Source of the DNA: Deroplatys truncata
Lineage: Eukaryota; Arthropoda; Insecta; Mantodea; Mantidae
DNA: 64,000 bases
Direction: 5' to 3'
NCBI GenBank assembly: GCA_030765065.1
Contig: CM060977.1
Coordinates: forward strand, 97,543,795 to 97,607,794
Below, one piece after another: positions 43,330 to 52,512 of the stretch. Numbering within the stretch: position 1 is the stretch's first letter; every line of letters begins with the position of its first letter. Position numbers and translations under genes: made by a program. Below the pieces are notes generated by a model that worked only from the letters and a program-made list of their open reading frames with translations, did not search any database and was not told the origin of the DNA.

Positions 43330-43780
43330 GTCACTTTGTGTTCACCTGTTGTTAAAGCGTTTCGAAATCAATCGAACGACCCGCCGAATGTGAAGTCAAA
43401 ACAGAAAGTCGGAACATTCGTTATTTGAATGCGAGAAATGTTACGCCAACAAACCTTCAACGTGAATTGTGGAAGGTTTATGGGGAAACAATAATGAGTG
43501 ACAACGCACGGCCACATACAGCCAAACTATCTCAAGATCTGATCGCAACAAATGGTTGGAAACAATTCAACCATCCTCCCTACAGTCCGGTTTTGGCACC
43601 AAGCGATTTTCATCTGTTTCTTCATATGAAGAAATTTCTTGGTGGAAAACATTTCAACGACGATGTGTTGTGAATCCAAAAGTGCTGACTTGGCTTTCAT
43701 CACAGGCGTCTCCATTCTTTGACGAAGGCATATAAAAACTTGTCTCCCTTTGTGGCTGAATAACGGTGGTGACTATGTGA
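43330..43780 (+). pseudogene. Mariner-type transposase with central deletion, ends fused
   Basis: A frame of 82 codons (43425-43673) joins the N-terminal motif 'YLNARNVTPTNLQRELWKVY' directly to the catalytic C-terminal part 'SDNARPHTAKLSQDL', 'HPPYSPVLAPSDFHLFLHMK', 'KFLGGKHFNDDV'. The usual ~200 residues between, with most of the DNA-binding region and the first catalytic Asp, are missing. The second (DNARPH) and third (APSD) Asp are kept. After the stop the frame continues to '...GGDYV' near 43765. No activity is possible. Confidence 0.8.
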
Positions 43781-44840
43781 GAGGTGGTGTAAGGTGATGA
43801 ATGATGATAAAATATTTGTAAAATAATGTTCTGTTGTTTTTTTAAATTATCGGTACGTACTTTAAAAGTACGCCTCGTATAACTGAAATATTGATGCTTC
43901 ATATCTATTCTAAATTGCTTCTGATGAGCGGTATTTTATTCGTTTTATGGCACACAATATAGTGTTTTGTAAATGTGTATCGCACTATCATTTTTCATTT
44001 CATCCAACTCGTTGTCAGAAACTACCTTGTATGAATGTTACGTTGTAAACATGCCCTCCACTTTGCAGAAAAGGTTTCTGTGTAGTACGCGGTCATATTC
44101 AGTCCGTCGGTTTAGATACACAGGTGAATCATTGCTAATGCTTCCCTCCGTTCACTAATGGAAGTCAGTTTTAGAACGCGCATTCCACTCCGCAATACTT
44201 TTACTTCGTGTATACCTTCAGAGAGACATAAAGCAAATGTAGAAACCTCTACTGCGCAGTAGTGCTGAATATTCTTTATATAATGTATGTGTGTTAAATT
44301 AGCACGAATAATTCTATGTTAGAGGTTATAAAACAGTGCATCATTAGTACAGCTCGGGTACTGGGCTAAATGCCTATTTTTTAATGTGTCCGAATAAACT
44401 TGAACTTGTTGAATATCTTCGCATTTAATATAAAATGTAAATTTCTGAAAGAAGCTTTGTGATGCCTAAAATGTGTATTTTGTCAATTCTCGCCTATGCC
44501 TATTTTACCATTTGCGTTCTGTTAGTATTTTTCATGCAAAAACAGTATTGATATCATGAGATTGATTTGATTCAAAGATGTAATAATTTGCTTGTAGGAA
44601 TGGGGCATTTTGAAAAAAAGACTAATTTGTTTTAACGTTTTAGCAAGTAGTTTCCTAGAAAGAGGAACCGAATACTTGTACTCTAGGTATAGATACTTGT
44701 AATTCATATGTAGTTGTCGGTAACTGCAGTACGGCAGAAATAACTATCAAATGGCGTATTTCCGATTGTTTCGTGACTCACACATCTTGTTCACTTCATT
44801 ATCTGCTAATAGGCTCATATTGCCAATACTTCTCCATGAT
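43781..44840. other. No recognised feature
   Basis: About 1 kb, AT-rich, with short frames only. Confidence 0.4.
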
Positions 44841-44844
44841 TTTA

Positions 44845-45740
44845 CTTTCTCTACTTCGTACGGTAAGTAGGGGAAGTATTGTATTCCACCCAAAAGTTTG
44901 ATACCGAGATTTCACCATAAATGCATATTTTGAGGCGTCCTGAATCCAAATAAAGTATTTTGGAAACATGCCCATGGGTGTGTGTGTGTGTGTGTCTGTG
45001 TGTTTGCGTCTGTGGACGCATAACTAAAAAAAAAGTCGAATAAATACCAAACTTGGTGTTTAGTTCAATATCTTCCATAGATACGACAAAGATTTTCAAC
45101 AAAATCCCCCCACCCCAAACTAGCCCTTACATATACTTTTTTCGAAATTTTTCAGTTTCTAAAAAATGACTTAACGATTTTGATTAAAATTACATATATT
45201 AAAGATATTTCCATCACAAATAAAATGCATATTTTATATATATATTTTTCAGAGCATAGCCTATGAAGTCCTCTTCATTCGTAAGGAATTTTGTATCTTG
45301 TATATCTGTAAACGTTAAGCAAAATACGAAAAGGTACTAAAAAGAAAATGTAGATCTCTTTAAAAACAGAATATTTGAAATAAATTTTTCTCTGGCATAA
45401 ACCATTTCTGAGATATCCGTTATTAAAGGTTCGAGTTGTTCATTACTTGTCATTCTTTTAAGTCCCAACGATTTTCTTATGTTTCTTGCGATTGCAAGGA
45501 AACCGCATGGAATTTTAAGGCCAATGTATAGCGTCCAGTTCTTAAACATGTGACTATTGCTGTTCGTTTGTATGTATAACCAAATGTTTAATTTAGCTAT
45601 TTCTGCGAAGGTTTATTTGGATTAAAATGTAGTAGATAGAAAAATAAACTGGAGGAAGGATAATTTGTGTACCTACTAAATAAACGATGGAGTGGTAGAG
45701 AAAGTCGTGTGAGTGTATTTCACAAGGTATTTCAAATAGT
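44845..45740 (+). repeat. Family A repeat, full length
   Basis: Starts ACTTTCTCTACTTCGTACGG, with a small palindrome CTACTT...AAGTAG at 44852-44871. It contains all blocks of the family including the GT tract (44979-45003) and reaches the inverted motif GTAGAGAAAGT at 45695-45705, then about 35 bp of shared 3' end ('cgtgtgagtgtatttcaca'). Confidence 0.85.
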
Positions 45741-46809
45741 TCTTTCACAAAGCTGTTGTTAACGTATATTATATTTTGCAAGGAAGACCTTGGGGTTGGT
45801 TCTATATAGTTCTAGAGCGTTTAGGTCACAACGAGATATGTGTGGTACAAGGTACGTTTCCACTGTGATCCATTCAGTTAGTTTTGAGAGGTTTATTTTC
45901 TACTTTAATAGACTCGTATTACGCATTACCAACCGTAAGTTTACAATTTAGGATATAATAAAGTGCTTCTAGTCATAATTATTTAGTAAATTTACTGTTT
46001 TTACTTTTCAATTTTTAATAACCGCTAATGAATTGCGTATTTTAACTTTGAGAAGGTGGAAATATATGTTAGATACACTAAATCTGACGTTTAGCTGATG
46101 GAAACTATCTTTGGTAATTAAACTGTGTCTTTAGTGCCTCTTTTTGTAATTTGAGAGCCAATTGTAAGGCACTTAACTTCTAGTCTAGGCTTTAGGTTTA
46201 GCTTCAAATTACTAAGGACTAGACGACTGCCCGAAGCTGAACGGATTTTTCTACACTGGAATGACGAATTAATTTGATTTATCTCAACTCTTTATAAAAT
46301 TAATGTACAGTAATCTATAGAGGACATTTATGACGAATCCTTACCCTTACCCTCTATAACTGTAATTTCGTATGGCCGTAGCTAATAATGGATGATAAAA
46401 CCCCTAATATTCATACAAAGGAAATGAAACTTCGGTGAAACCTTCGATTTTCTTAACCTCCCCCCGACAGTCCCCCAAGTTCTGGGAGTTCTGCATAGTC
46501 TATAAGTATCCTTTACCTGTGGAACAATCGTCGATCGGAATGGTCGAGTAACCTGTTAGATAACTGCAACAGTTTAAATTGTAAATTGCTGTGCTTTCTC
46601 TTTGATCCCGTAATTATTTAATAACGTAAAATGTACACACTTTACACACAATTCAGAAAGGCTTAACATATACAACGAAATATAGATGAAGCTCGTGAGT
46701 ATATAGATTCCGCACTCTCAGGCAACCAAGTTAATCTCTTTAATGCATTGTCTGTGACAATCGAGAAAAACAATCTTATAATTAATTTAAGTTAGTTATA
46801 CTAATCAAA
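45741..46809. other. No recognised feature
   Basis: About 1.07 kb of unassigned sequence without a credible ORF or repeat. Confidence 0.4.
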
Positions 46810-47040
46810 GAGTTCAGCCTAGTCTTGGCATGTTTTTAATATATAGTCAACTGTACAATTCAATGCCACAGGCCGGATATGAACACAAGTCTTCCACTCT
46901 CCGTGCGATTGCTCTAACCATTGAAATACTGTGACAACATCCCGGTGGGACATTGAATTCCCCAATTGGCAGATGGACCACCAAGACATCTCACTAGAGA
47001 TAATCTCAATGGCAACCTGCCATCGCAAGCACTTTATTAC
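46810..47040 (-). repeat. SINE-B, copy 1, minus strand
   Basis: The minus-strand head holds an A-box-like 'tggttagagcaatcgcacgg' and a B-box-like GTTCATATCCGG, followed by 'cctgtggcattgaattgtac' and 'aaaacatgccaagactagg'. The same order recurs at 47110-47350. This is a tRNA-derived SINE distinct from SINE-T. Confidence 0.7.
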
Positions 47041-47109
47041 TGTGTCTTTTTGGGTTTCTTAAGGCTTTCTTTTTTAATTATTTATATAATTACTTTAAAT
47101 TACTGCTTA

Positions 47110-47350
47110 AGCCTGGTCTTGGCACGTTTTTAATATAGAGTCAGCTGAAAAATTCAATGCCATAGGCCGGATTTGAACACAAGTCTCCCGCTGTCCGTGC
47201 GGTTGCTCTAACCATTGAGCTTCTGTGACAACATGCCGGCGAGACACTGAATCCCCCAATCGACTCAAGTTGTTTCTCAGTTAGACCACCAAAGTATCTC
47301 ACTAGAGATGACAAATCTCAGTGGCGACCAGCCATCGCAAGTATGCTGGG
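47110..47350 (-). repeat. SINE-B, copy 2, minus strand
   Basis: The minus strand reads 'tcaatggttagagcaaccgc' and then 'acttgtgttcaaatccggcc', an A box plus B box (GTTCAAATCC) at tRNA spacing. It lies in the same orientation as copy 1, about 70 bp away. The Tc1-like element begins at its 5' edge. Confidence 0.75.
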
Positions 47351-47453
47351 TATACTTGCTGTGACACTGCCAAGTAACATAGCTCGATGAAACTTGAATC
47401 ATGCATAGAGGGAACTGCTACGGTAGGCAACTAAACGAAATATGCAATGAGAC

Positions 47454-48595
47454 TGAAACGGCAACTCTAGGCCGAGCCCAAGAACTGTAATTACAGATAA
47501 TTTATTAATTAACTTTTATTGATGTTAAATCGTACTATGTAAATATCTTTTTCTCATACTGCTTGTATATTTTAAGAAGGGTGATTTAACGTTATGTATC
47601 TATCTAGGTTACTAATATTAGTAGAGTTATAAATGGTTTAATGTAAATAATTTAAGCGCTATGTTAAAATACTGTCCACGATGGAAAGTTTTAGCTACAG
47701 GAATAGTGCTTTCGAAGGCAGAAAACCTAGTTTTATTACCTCTCTTCGGTCGCCGTGCCATTATTCCTACAGCGAGGGTGTAGAGCCTTTGTCCCATTAT
47801 TTGATAATTCGCCGTGACCAAGTGAGCGAGACAGACAACCTAACGGTAAATGTAGGAAAAGCCGCAATTTATATTAAACTTGGACCAATGAGATCCCTGA
47901 AAGTTTATTCGAAATAGTTAGACGCGTCGAGTCGCGCTAAAAATGGACCAATAGGAAAGGAAGCAGCCTCAGAAGCCTGAGACTATAAATGGATCTGTTT
48001 GGGGAAAATTCGGGACAGTTTATGTCATGTGTGGTCAGGGAGAGATGCTACAGGATGTGTGAGATATCGCGCCAAAAAGGGAATCAAGTCAGTTTTGTCA
48101 TGTCAGCTTAGTATTGCATTTTATTCGAGAGTTTTCGTAATGTGTGGTCAGGGAGAGATGCTGCAGGATGTGTGAGATATCGCGCCAAAACAGGGAATCA
48201 AGATAGTTCTAGCAACACACCTAAGATCTGCTACTCTTAAAGCGACAATAAGAATATTTAAACTTCGTGTCATATCCGCGCCATAGTTTAACAGCGGTGG
48301 ACAGTATTTTACAGCGGCAATACCAGTTTTGTATACTACGAGTGTTAATTAAATAAAAAGAAACGGCAGTGTCCTCTTTTCATAAACAAAGCAAGTCTAT
48401 GTCTTCCTATATCACCACCCGAGATCTACGTTTTCCTTTACCGAGGATAAGTCCATGCTCCCATATAGTTTAAGAAAAACTACTGCAGCTAGCCGAGGAT
48501 AAATTGAAGAGAACCAACACACTGAGAACTTCTGGAACCAACGGGAGAAGCATCAAGGTAAGCCTAACAGCAACGATGAGGAGGTGATCGCCGCA
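47454..48595 (+). repeat. 5' LTR of the 47.4-52.3 kb element
   Basis: TGAAACGGCAAC...GATCGCCGCA, 1142 bp. It contains an internal direct duplication of about 65 bp ('tgtggtcagggagagatgct' near 48030 and again near 48142), a CCAAT-like 'ggaccaatag', a TATA-like 'gactataaatgg' near 47983, and AATAAA near 48353. A splice-donor-like AAG/GTAAGC lies at 48555-48563. Transcription would be expected to start in this LTR. It differs from the 3' LTR at roughly eight positions plus one indel. Confidence 0.9.
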
Positions 48596-48598
48596 AAC

Positions 48599-48617
48599 TG
48601 GCGCCATAACGTGGAGC
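48599..48617 (+). other. Primer binding site (tRNA-Lys type)
   Basis: TGGCGCCATAACGTGGAGC, three bases after the LTR end. It matches the classical TGGCGCCCAACGTGGGGC lysine-tRNA site with a few changes. Confidence 0.7.
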
Positions 48618-48888
48618 TCGAAGGGAAAACCAACATAAACGGAGGACTAGAAAACAACGAATAGACGAAGAATCTTCAGAGGAAAGGGGCACAGCAGAAC
48701 AAACTTACAACGCGAACTTCTAGTCTACCTACGTGGGACAACAAAACAGCTGAGAGCATCGCTTCTAGAACTTCACCAGGATTCGAACCCGGAACGCATC
48801 AGTTAACATTGAAAAAAATACAGGTTAGAACATTTATTCAAAAACAAACAAAAAGGCATGCAGAGTAGTGATTCAGTTTTGTGAACAC

Positions 48889-50115
48889 ATGTTATTGAGA
48901 GGGGGTAAAGTCATTACTAGGGAGGTAGAACTTGCTAACGGAACCATGAGTAGGTCAACGGAAGATTTGAAAGAACTGGATGGGGAGGCTATTGTCAGCA
49001 TAACAACAGATGGAGAAAATATGGGTGCAGCAGAGGTAGAAGTTAGGCTGGAAAGGCAATCACCGATTAAGCAGGTCATTGACGCAGGTCAAAACCAGCT
49101 GCTAATATTGATTCAACAGTTGAGTGAACAATATAAAAAGTTAGAGAGCATAGTAGATGAGCATAGTAAGAACTTAGAAAGCATAGTAGATGAGCGGGGT
49201 AAAAAGTTAGGAAGCATAATAGATGAACGTGGTAAGATCTTAAGTGAACATAGTAAGAACTTAGAAAGAATCGTAAGTGAACATGGTAAGAATTTAGAAA
49301 GAGTCGTAAGGGAACAAGATAAGAATTTAGAAGGGGATTCAAATGAGCATAATATGGACGTAGAAAGAGTCGTAAGTGAACAAGATAAGAATTTAGAAGG
49401 GGAATCAAATGAGCATAATGAGGACTTAGAAAGAATCGTAAGTAAGCAGAGTAAAGACTTAGAAAGTACCGTAAGGGAACAAGATAAGAATTTAGAAGGG
49501 AAATCAAATAAGCAGAATAAAGACTTAGAAAGAATCGTAAAGGAACAAGATAAAAATCTAGAAGGGAAATCAAATGAGCAGAGTAAGGACTTAGAAAGAA
49601 TCGTAAATAAGCAGAGTAAAGACTTAGAAAGAATCGTAAGGGAACAAGATAAGAATTTAGAAGGGAAATCAAACGAGCAGAGTAAGGACGTAGAAAGAAT
49701 CGTAAGGGAACAAGATAAGAATCTAGAAGGGAAATCAAATGAGCAGAGTAAGGACTTAGAAAGAATCGTAAATGAGCAGAGTAAGGACTTAGAAAGAAAA
49801 CTGAGTGAACAGAAAAAGGATTTCGAAGGAAAATTAAGTAAGCAGAATAAGGACTTAGAAAGAAACTTAAGTGAACAAGATAAGAATGTAGAGGGGAAAT
49901 TAGTTGAGCTGATGAAGGGGAAGTTAATAGAAACACTTGAAGGGAAATTACTACAGATACTAGAAACTAAAGATCCGAAAACACTAACGGGAGAAGAGAC
50001 GTTAAAGAAAGCTTTTGAAAGAATGTCAAAGAGGGCGCAGAAAAGAAAACAGGAATTTAAAACAAGGAAGCGAAAGAAATGTTTGATCGAACTTGTAGAA
50101 TTAGTATTGGTATAA
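48889..50115 (+). CDS. Repeat-rich coiled-coil ORF of LTR element (gag-region, atypical)
   Basis: An intact frame of 408 codons from the ATG at 48889 (415 if counted from the GTG at 48868). Counting from 48868: residues 1-85 are a non-repetitive N-terminus; 86-345 are 23 full and one partial copies of an 11-residue unit of the form [SNR]EQ.K[ND]LE..[VS], often in alternating pairs (REQDKNLEGKS / NEQSKDLERIV); 346-415 end in a Lys/Arg-rich tail ('KRAQKRKQEFKTRKRKK'). The 11-residue spacing suits a hendecad coiled coil. No zinc knuckle, capsid or protease motif is visible. Some insect gypsy-type gags begin with long coiled coils, so this is probably the gag N-terminus kept after loss of the rest. 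The lack of stops next to near-identical LTRs suggests recent or continuing constraint, or simply youth. Confidence 0.75.
   Translation: MLLRGGKVITREVELANGTMSRSTEDLKELDGEAIVSITTDGENMGAAEVEVRLERQSPIKQVIDAGQNQLLILIQQLSEQYKKLESIVDEHSKNLESIVDERGKKLGSIIDERGKILSEHSKNLERIVSEHGKNLERVVREQDKNLEGDSNEHNMDVERVVSEQDKNLEGESNEHNEDLERIVSKQSKDLESTVREQDKNLEGKSNKQNKDLERIVKEQDKNLEGKSNEQSKDLERIVNKQSKDLERIVREQDKNLEGKSNEQSKDVERIVREQDKNLEGKSNEQSKDLERIVNEQSKDLERKLSEQKKDFEGKLSKQNKDLERNLSEQDKNVEGKLVELMKGKLIETLEGKLLQILETKDPKTLTGEETLKKAFERMSKRAQKRKQEFKTRKRKKCLIELVELVLV
49123..49902 (+). repeat. 33-bp coding minisatellite (66-bp higher-order unit)
   Basis: About 23 tandem 33-bp units in frame, e.g. 'gaacaagataagaatttaga' followed by 'agggaaatcaaat'. 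Adjacent units alternate between two types, forming a 66-bp higher-order repeat, with strongest homogeneity from 49490 to 49790. One unit near 49222 is shortened to 21 bp without frame loss. The lack of stops in two antisense frames (49076-49936, 49113-50168) follows from this periodicity. Confidence 0.9.
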
Positions 50116-50529
50116 AAAAAAAGTCCAGCATTCAAAAAAAAAAAAAAAAAAGAAAGACATAATATCATTGATCCTGACTCTACAGTGCCTGGAAAGGAGA
50201 GCTTTCACATGTGAATTAATGAATTATCTTAAACAGTTGTGGAGAACATTTTTTTTTATTACTAAAGAGACTTGAGTATTAAATGCTCATTAGTGATAGT
50301 GAAGAAGAACAAGAAACACCTTTGCCATTAATATGTTTCAGTTTCTTTCTGCTTGAATAAGTTTGTCTTAAGGTTGAAACAGCTTTTATTGTCAGAATAT
50401 TTATTATTTTTTTTTACATTTAGCAATATTTGTAAATTATTAATTGGTTGGTATGCTAGCAATATGCTGACAGTTTTCTTTAAACATATAAATTAGTTTT
50501 ATTAATTATAAAAAAAAAGGTATCATAGA
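50116..50529 (+). mobile_element. Internal non-coding segment of the LTR element
   Basis: A-rich, with homopolymer A17 near 50136 and T runs. It replaces the whole protease-RT-RNase H-integrase region of a normal element; no pol motif is seen in any frame. Confidence 0.6.
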
Positions 50530-50724
50530 ATGGAAAATTTATTTAAAGGTCCATATCGGGTGATTAACATTTTTGGCTCGGATACATTTGAGTTACAAGA
50601 AATAAAGAATTCCAAGATCGTAGGGAGATATCATAAACAGTTGCTCAAACCATACAAATGTTTAGAGAATGAAAAGGGTGAAGAATGTAATAAAAATAAT
50701 CAGGTTAGTTTTACTCGGAATTAG
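50530..50724 (+). pseudogene. Integrase C-terminal (GPY/F-like) remnant
   Basis: A 64-codon frame whose first 45 residues fit the end of Ty3/Gypsy integrases: 'LFKGPYRVINIFGSDTFELQ', then 'SKIVGRYHKQLLKPY'. In complete elements this GPY/F module follows the catalytic core and stands near the C-terminus of pol. Here it is all that is left of pol. The short tail after LKPYK is charged and ends at a TAG near 50722. Confidence 0.75.
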
Positions 50725-51153
50725 GTAGCAACCCTATGAATAAGAAAGGTAATACACCCGAGAAATAAGGATGTAAAGAAGGAACTAAATGCATAGTAAT
50801 TATTATGTACCAATATGTATGTAAAGAGATTTAATTTTAGAACTTAATTTGGGTATTAGAGTATTTGTTTGCGTTACAAGTTATTCGTGTGCGCGAAGTG
50901 TATTGTGTATAAGAATGTCTCTCGGAAAACCTGTTTTTAAAAGGGAGAGAGGAATCCACCATAGTAAAGTGTAAGGTGAACGACCCAAGTGTAAACACCA
51001 CCGGCTTGTCAGAACCCTTGTGAAGGAACAGGTATAGCGAAGGGTCTCTGTCAACAAAAGAAACCAACAAAGGCCATAATCAGAGGAATTATTCTGGAAA
51101 AGAAAATTGTATCAAGTGCTGAAAAATTTATTCTTTTCCAGAACAGGGCAATT
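50725..51153 (+). mobile_element. 3' untranslated part of the LTR element
   Basis: About 430 bp between the integrase remnant and the 3' LTR, ending in 'ccagaacagggcaattt', the likely polypurine-like primer site. No ORF of note. Confidence 0.6.
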
Positions 51154-52296
51154 TAAAACGGCAACTCTAGGCCGAGCCCAAGAACTGTAATTACAGATAA
51201 TTTATTAATTAACTTTTATTGATGTTAAATCGTACTATGTAAATATCTTTTTCTCATACTGCTTGCATATTTTAAGAAGGGTGATTTAACGTTATGTATC
51301 TATCTAGGTTACTAATATTAGTAGAGTTATAAATGGTTTAATGTAAATAATTTAAGCGCTATGTTAAAATACTGTCCACGATGGAAAGTTTTAGCTACAG
51401 GAATAGTGCTTTCGAAGGCAGAAAACCTAGTTTTATTACCTCTCTTCGGTCGCTGTGCCATTATTCCTACAGCGAGGGTGTAGAGCCTTTGTCCCATTAT
51501 TTGATAATTCGCCGTGACCAAGTGAGCGAGACAGACAACCTAACGGTAAATGTAGGAAAAGCCGCGATTTATATTAAACTTGGACCAATGAGATCCCTGA
51601 AAGTTTATTCGAAATAGTTAGACGCATCGAGTCGCGCTAAAAATGGACCAATAGGAAAGGAAGCAGCCTCAGAAGCCTGAGACTATAAATGGATCTGTTT
51701 GGGGAAAATTCGGGACAGTTTATGTCATGTGTGGTCAGGGAGAGATGCTACAGGATGTGTGAGATATCGCGCCAAAAAGGGAATCAAGTCAGTTTTGTCA
51801 TGTCAGCTTAGTATTGCATTTTATTCGAGAGTTTTCGTAATGTGTGGTCAGGGAGAGATGCTGCAGGATGTGTGAGATATCGCGCCAAAACAGGGAATCA
51901 AGATAGTTCTAGCAATACACCTAAGATCTGCTACTCTTAAAGCGACAATAAGAATATTTAAACTTCGTGTCATATCCGCGCCATAGTTTAACAGCGGTGG
52001 ACAGTATTTTACAGCGGCAATACCAGTTTTGTATACTACGAGTGTTAATTAAATAAAAAGAAACGGCAGTGTCCTCTTTTCATAAACAAAGCAAGTCTAT
52101 GTCTTCCTATATCACCACCCGAGATCTACGTTTTCCTTTACCGAGGATAAGTCCATGCTCCCATATAGTTTAAGAAAAATTACTGCAGCTAGCCGAGGAT
52201 AAATTGAAGAGAACCAACACACGGAGAACTTCTGGAACCAACGGGAGAAGCATCAAGGTAAGCCTAACAGCAACGGATGAGGAGGTGATCGCCGCA
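51154..52296 (+). repeat. 3' LTR of the 47.4-52.3 kb element
   Basis: 1143 bp, almost identical to 47454-48595. Differences read by eye include TA instead of TG at the first two bases, single changes near 51266, 51453, 51566, 51626, 51915, 52180 and 52222, and one extra G near 52275. The same internal 65-bp duplication is present. The changed first dinucleotide could impair integration of new copies if transmitted. Confidence 0.9.
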
Positions 52297-52512
52297 AGAC
52301 GAACAGAAATGCCACTTTTATTCATAGACTATAAGCTACACTAAAGTCAATACGGCATATGATGGCTCTCTAGATTGACAGAAACAGATTAATGGTGCTT
52401 AAAAGGGTGTATGCTCTGCATCGTGCTCCCATGCTGGCCACAATGTTGCTAAGCAGTTCTGGTGGTAGGGTGTTCCATTTCTCCACCAGAGCTGTTGACA
52501 ACTGTTGGATGG

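Larger units (their letters stand above)
47450..52300 (+). mobile_element. Young non-autonomous Ty3/Gypsy-type LTR retrotransposon
   Basis: A 4.84-kb element (47454-52296) bounded by two direct LTRs and the 4-bp duplication AGAC (47450-47453 and 52297-52300). It has a primer binding site at 48599, one long ORF of 11-residue repeats, a residual integrase C-terminus (50530-50724) and a purine-containing 'gaacagggcaattt' (51141-51154) just before the 3' LTR. Protease, reverse transcriptase, RNase H and most of integrase are absent, so movement would need proteins from a complete relative. The GPY/F-type integrase tail and tRNA-Lys-like primer site point to the Ty3/Gypsy group. Confidence 0.85.

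Noticed and set aside
44845..45705. Calling family A a simple MITE with 11-bp terminal inverted repeats.
   Set aside because: Other copies share about 35 bp beyond the right-hand motif, so it is not terminal there, and no constant target duplication was found.
49123..49902. A CRISPR-like array, because of regular 33-bp repeats.
   Set aside because: The repeats are directly adjacent without spacers, lie in a coding frame, and the context is eukaryotic.
49076..50168. Antisense frames of 286 and 351 codons opposite the coiled-coil ORF, rich in Ser/Leu/Phe.
   Set aside because: They exist because a 33-bp periodic sequence without stops in one unit stays open in all units. The sense frame has a sensible coiled-coil composition and lies after the LTR and primer binding site.
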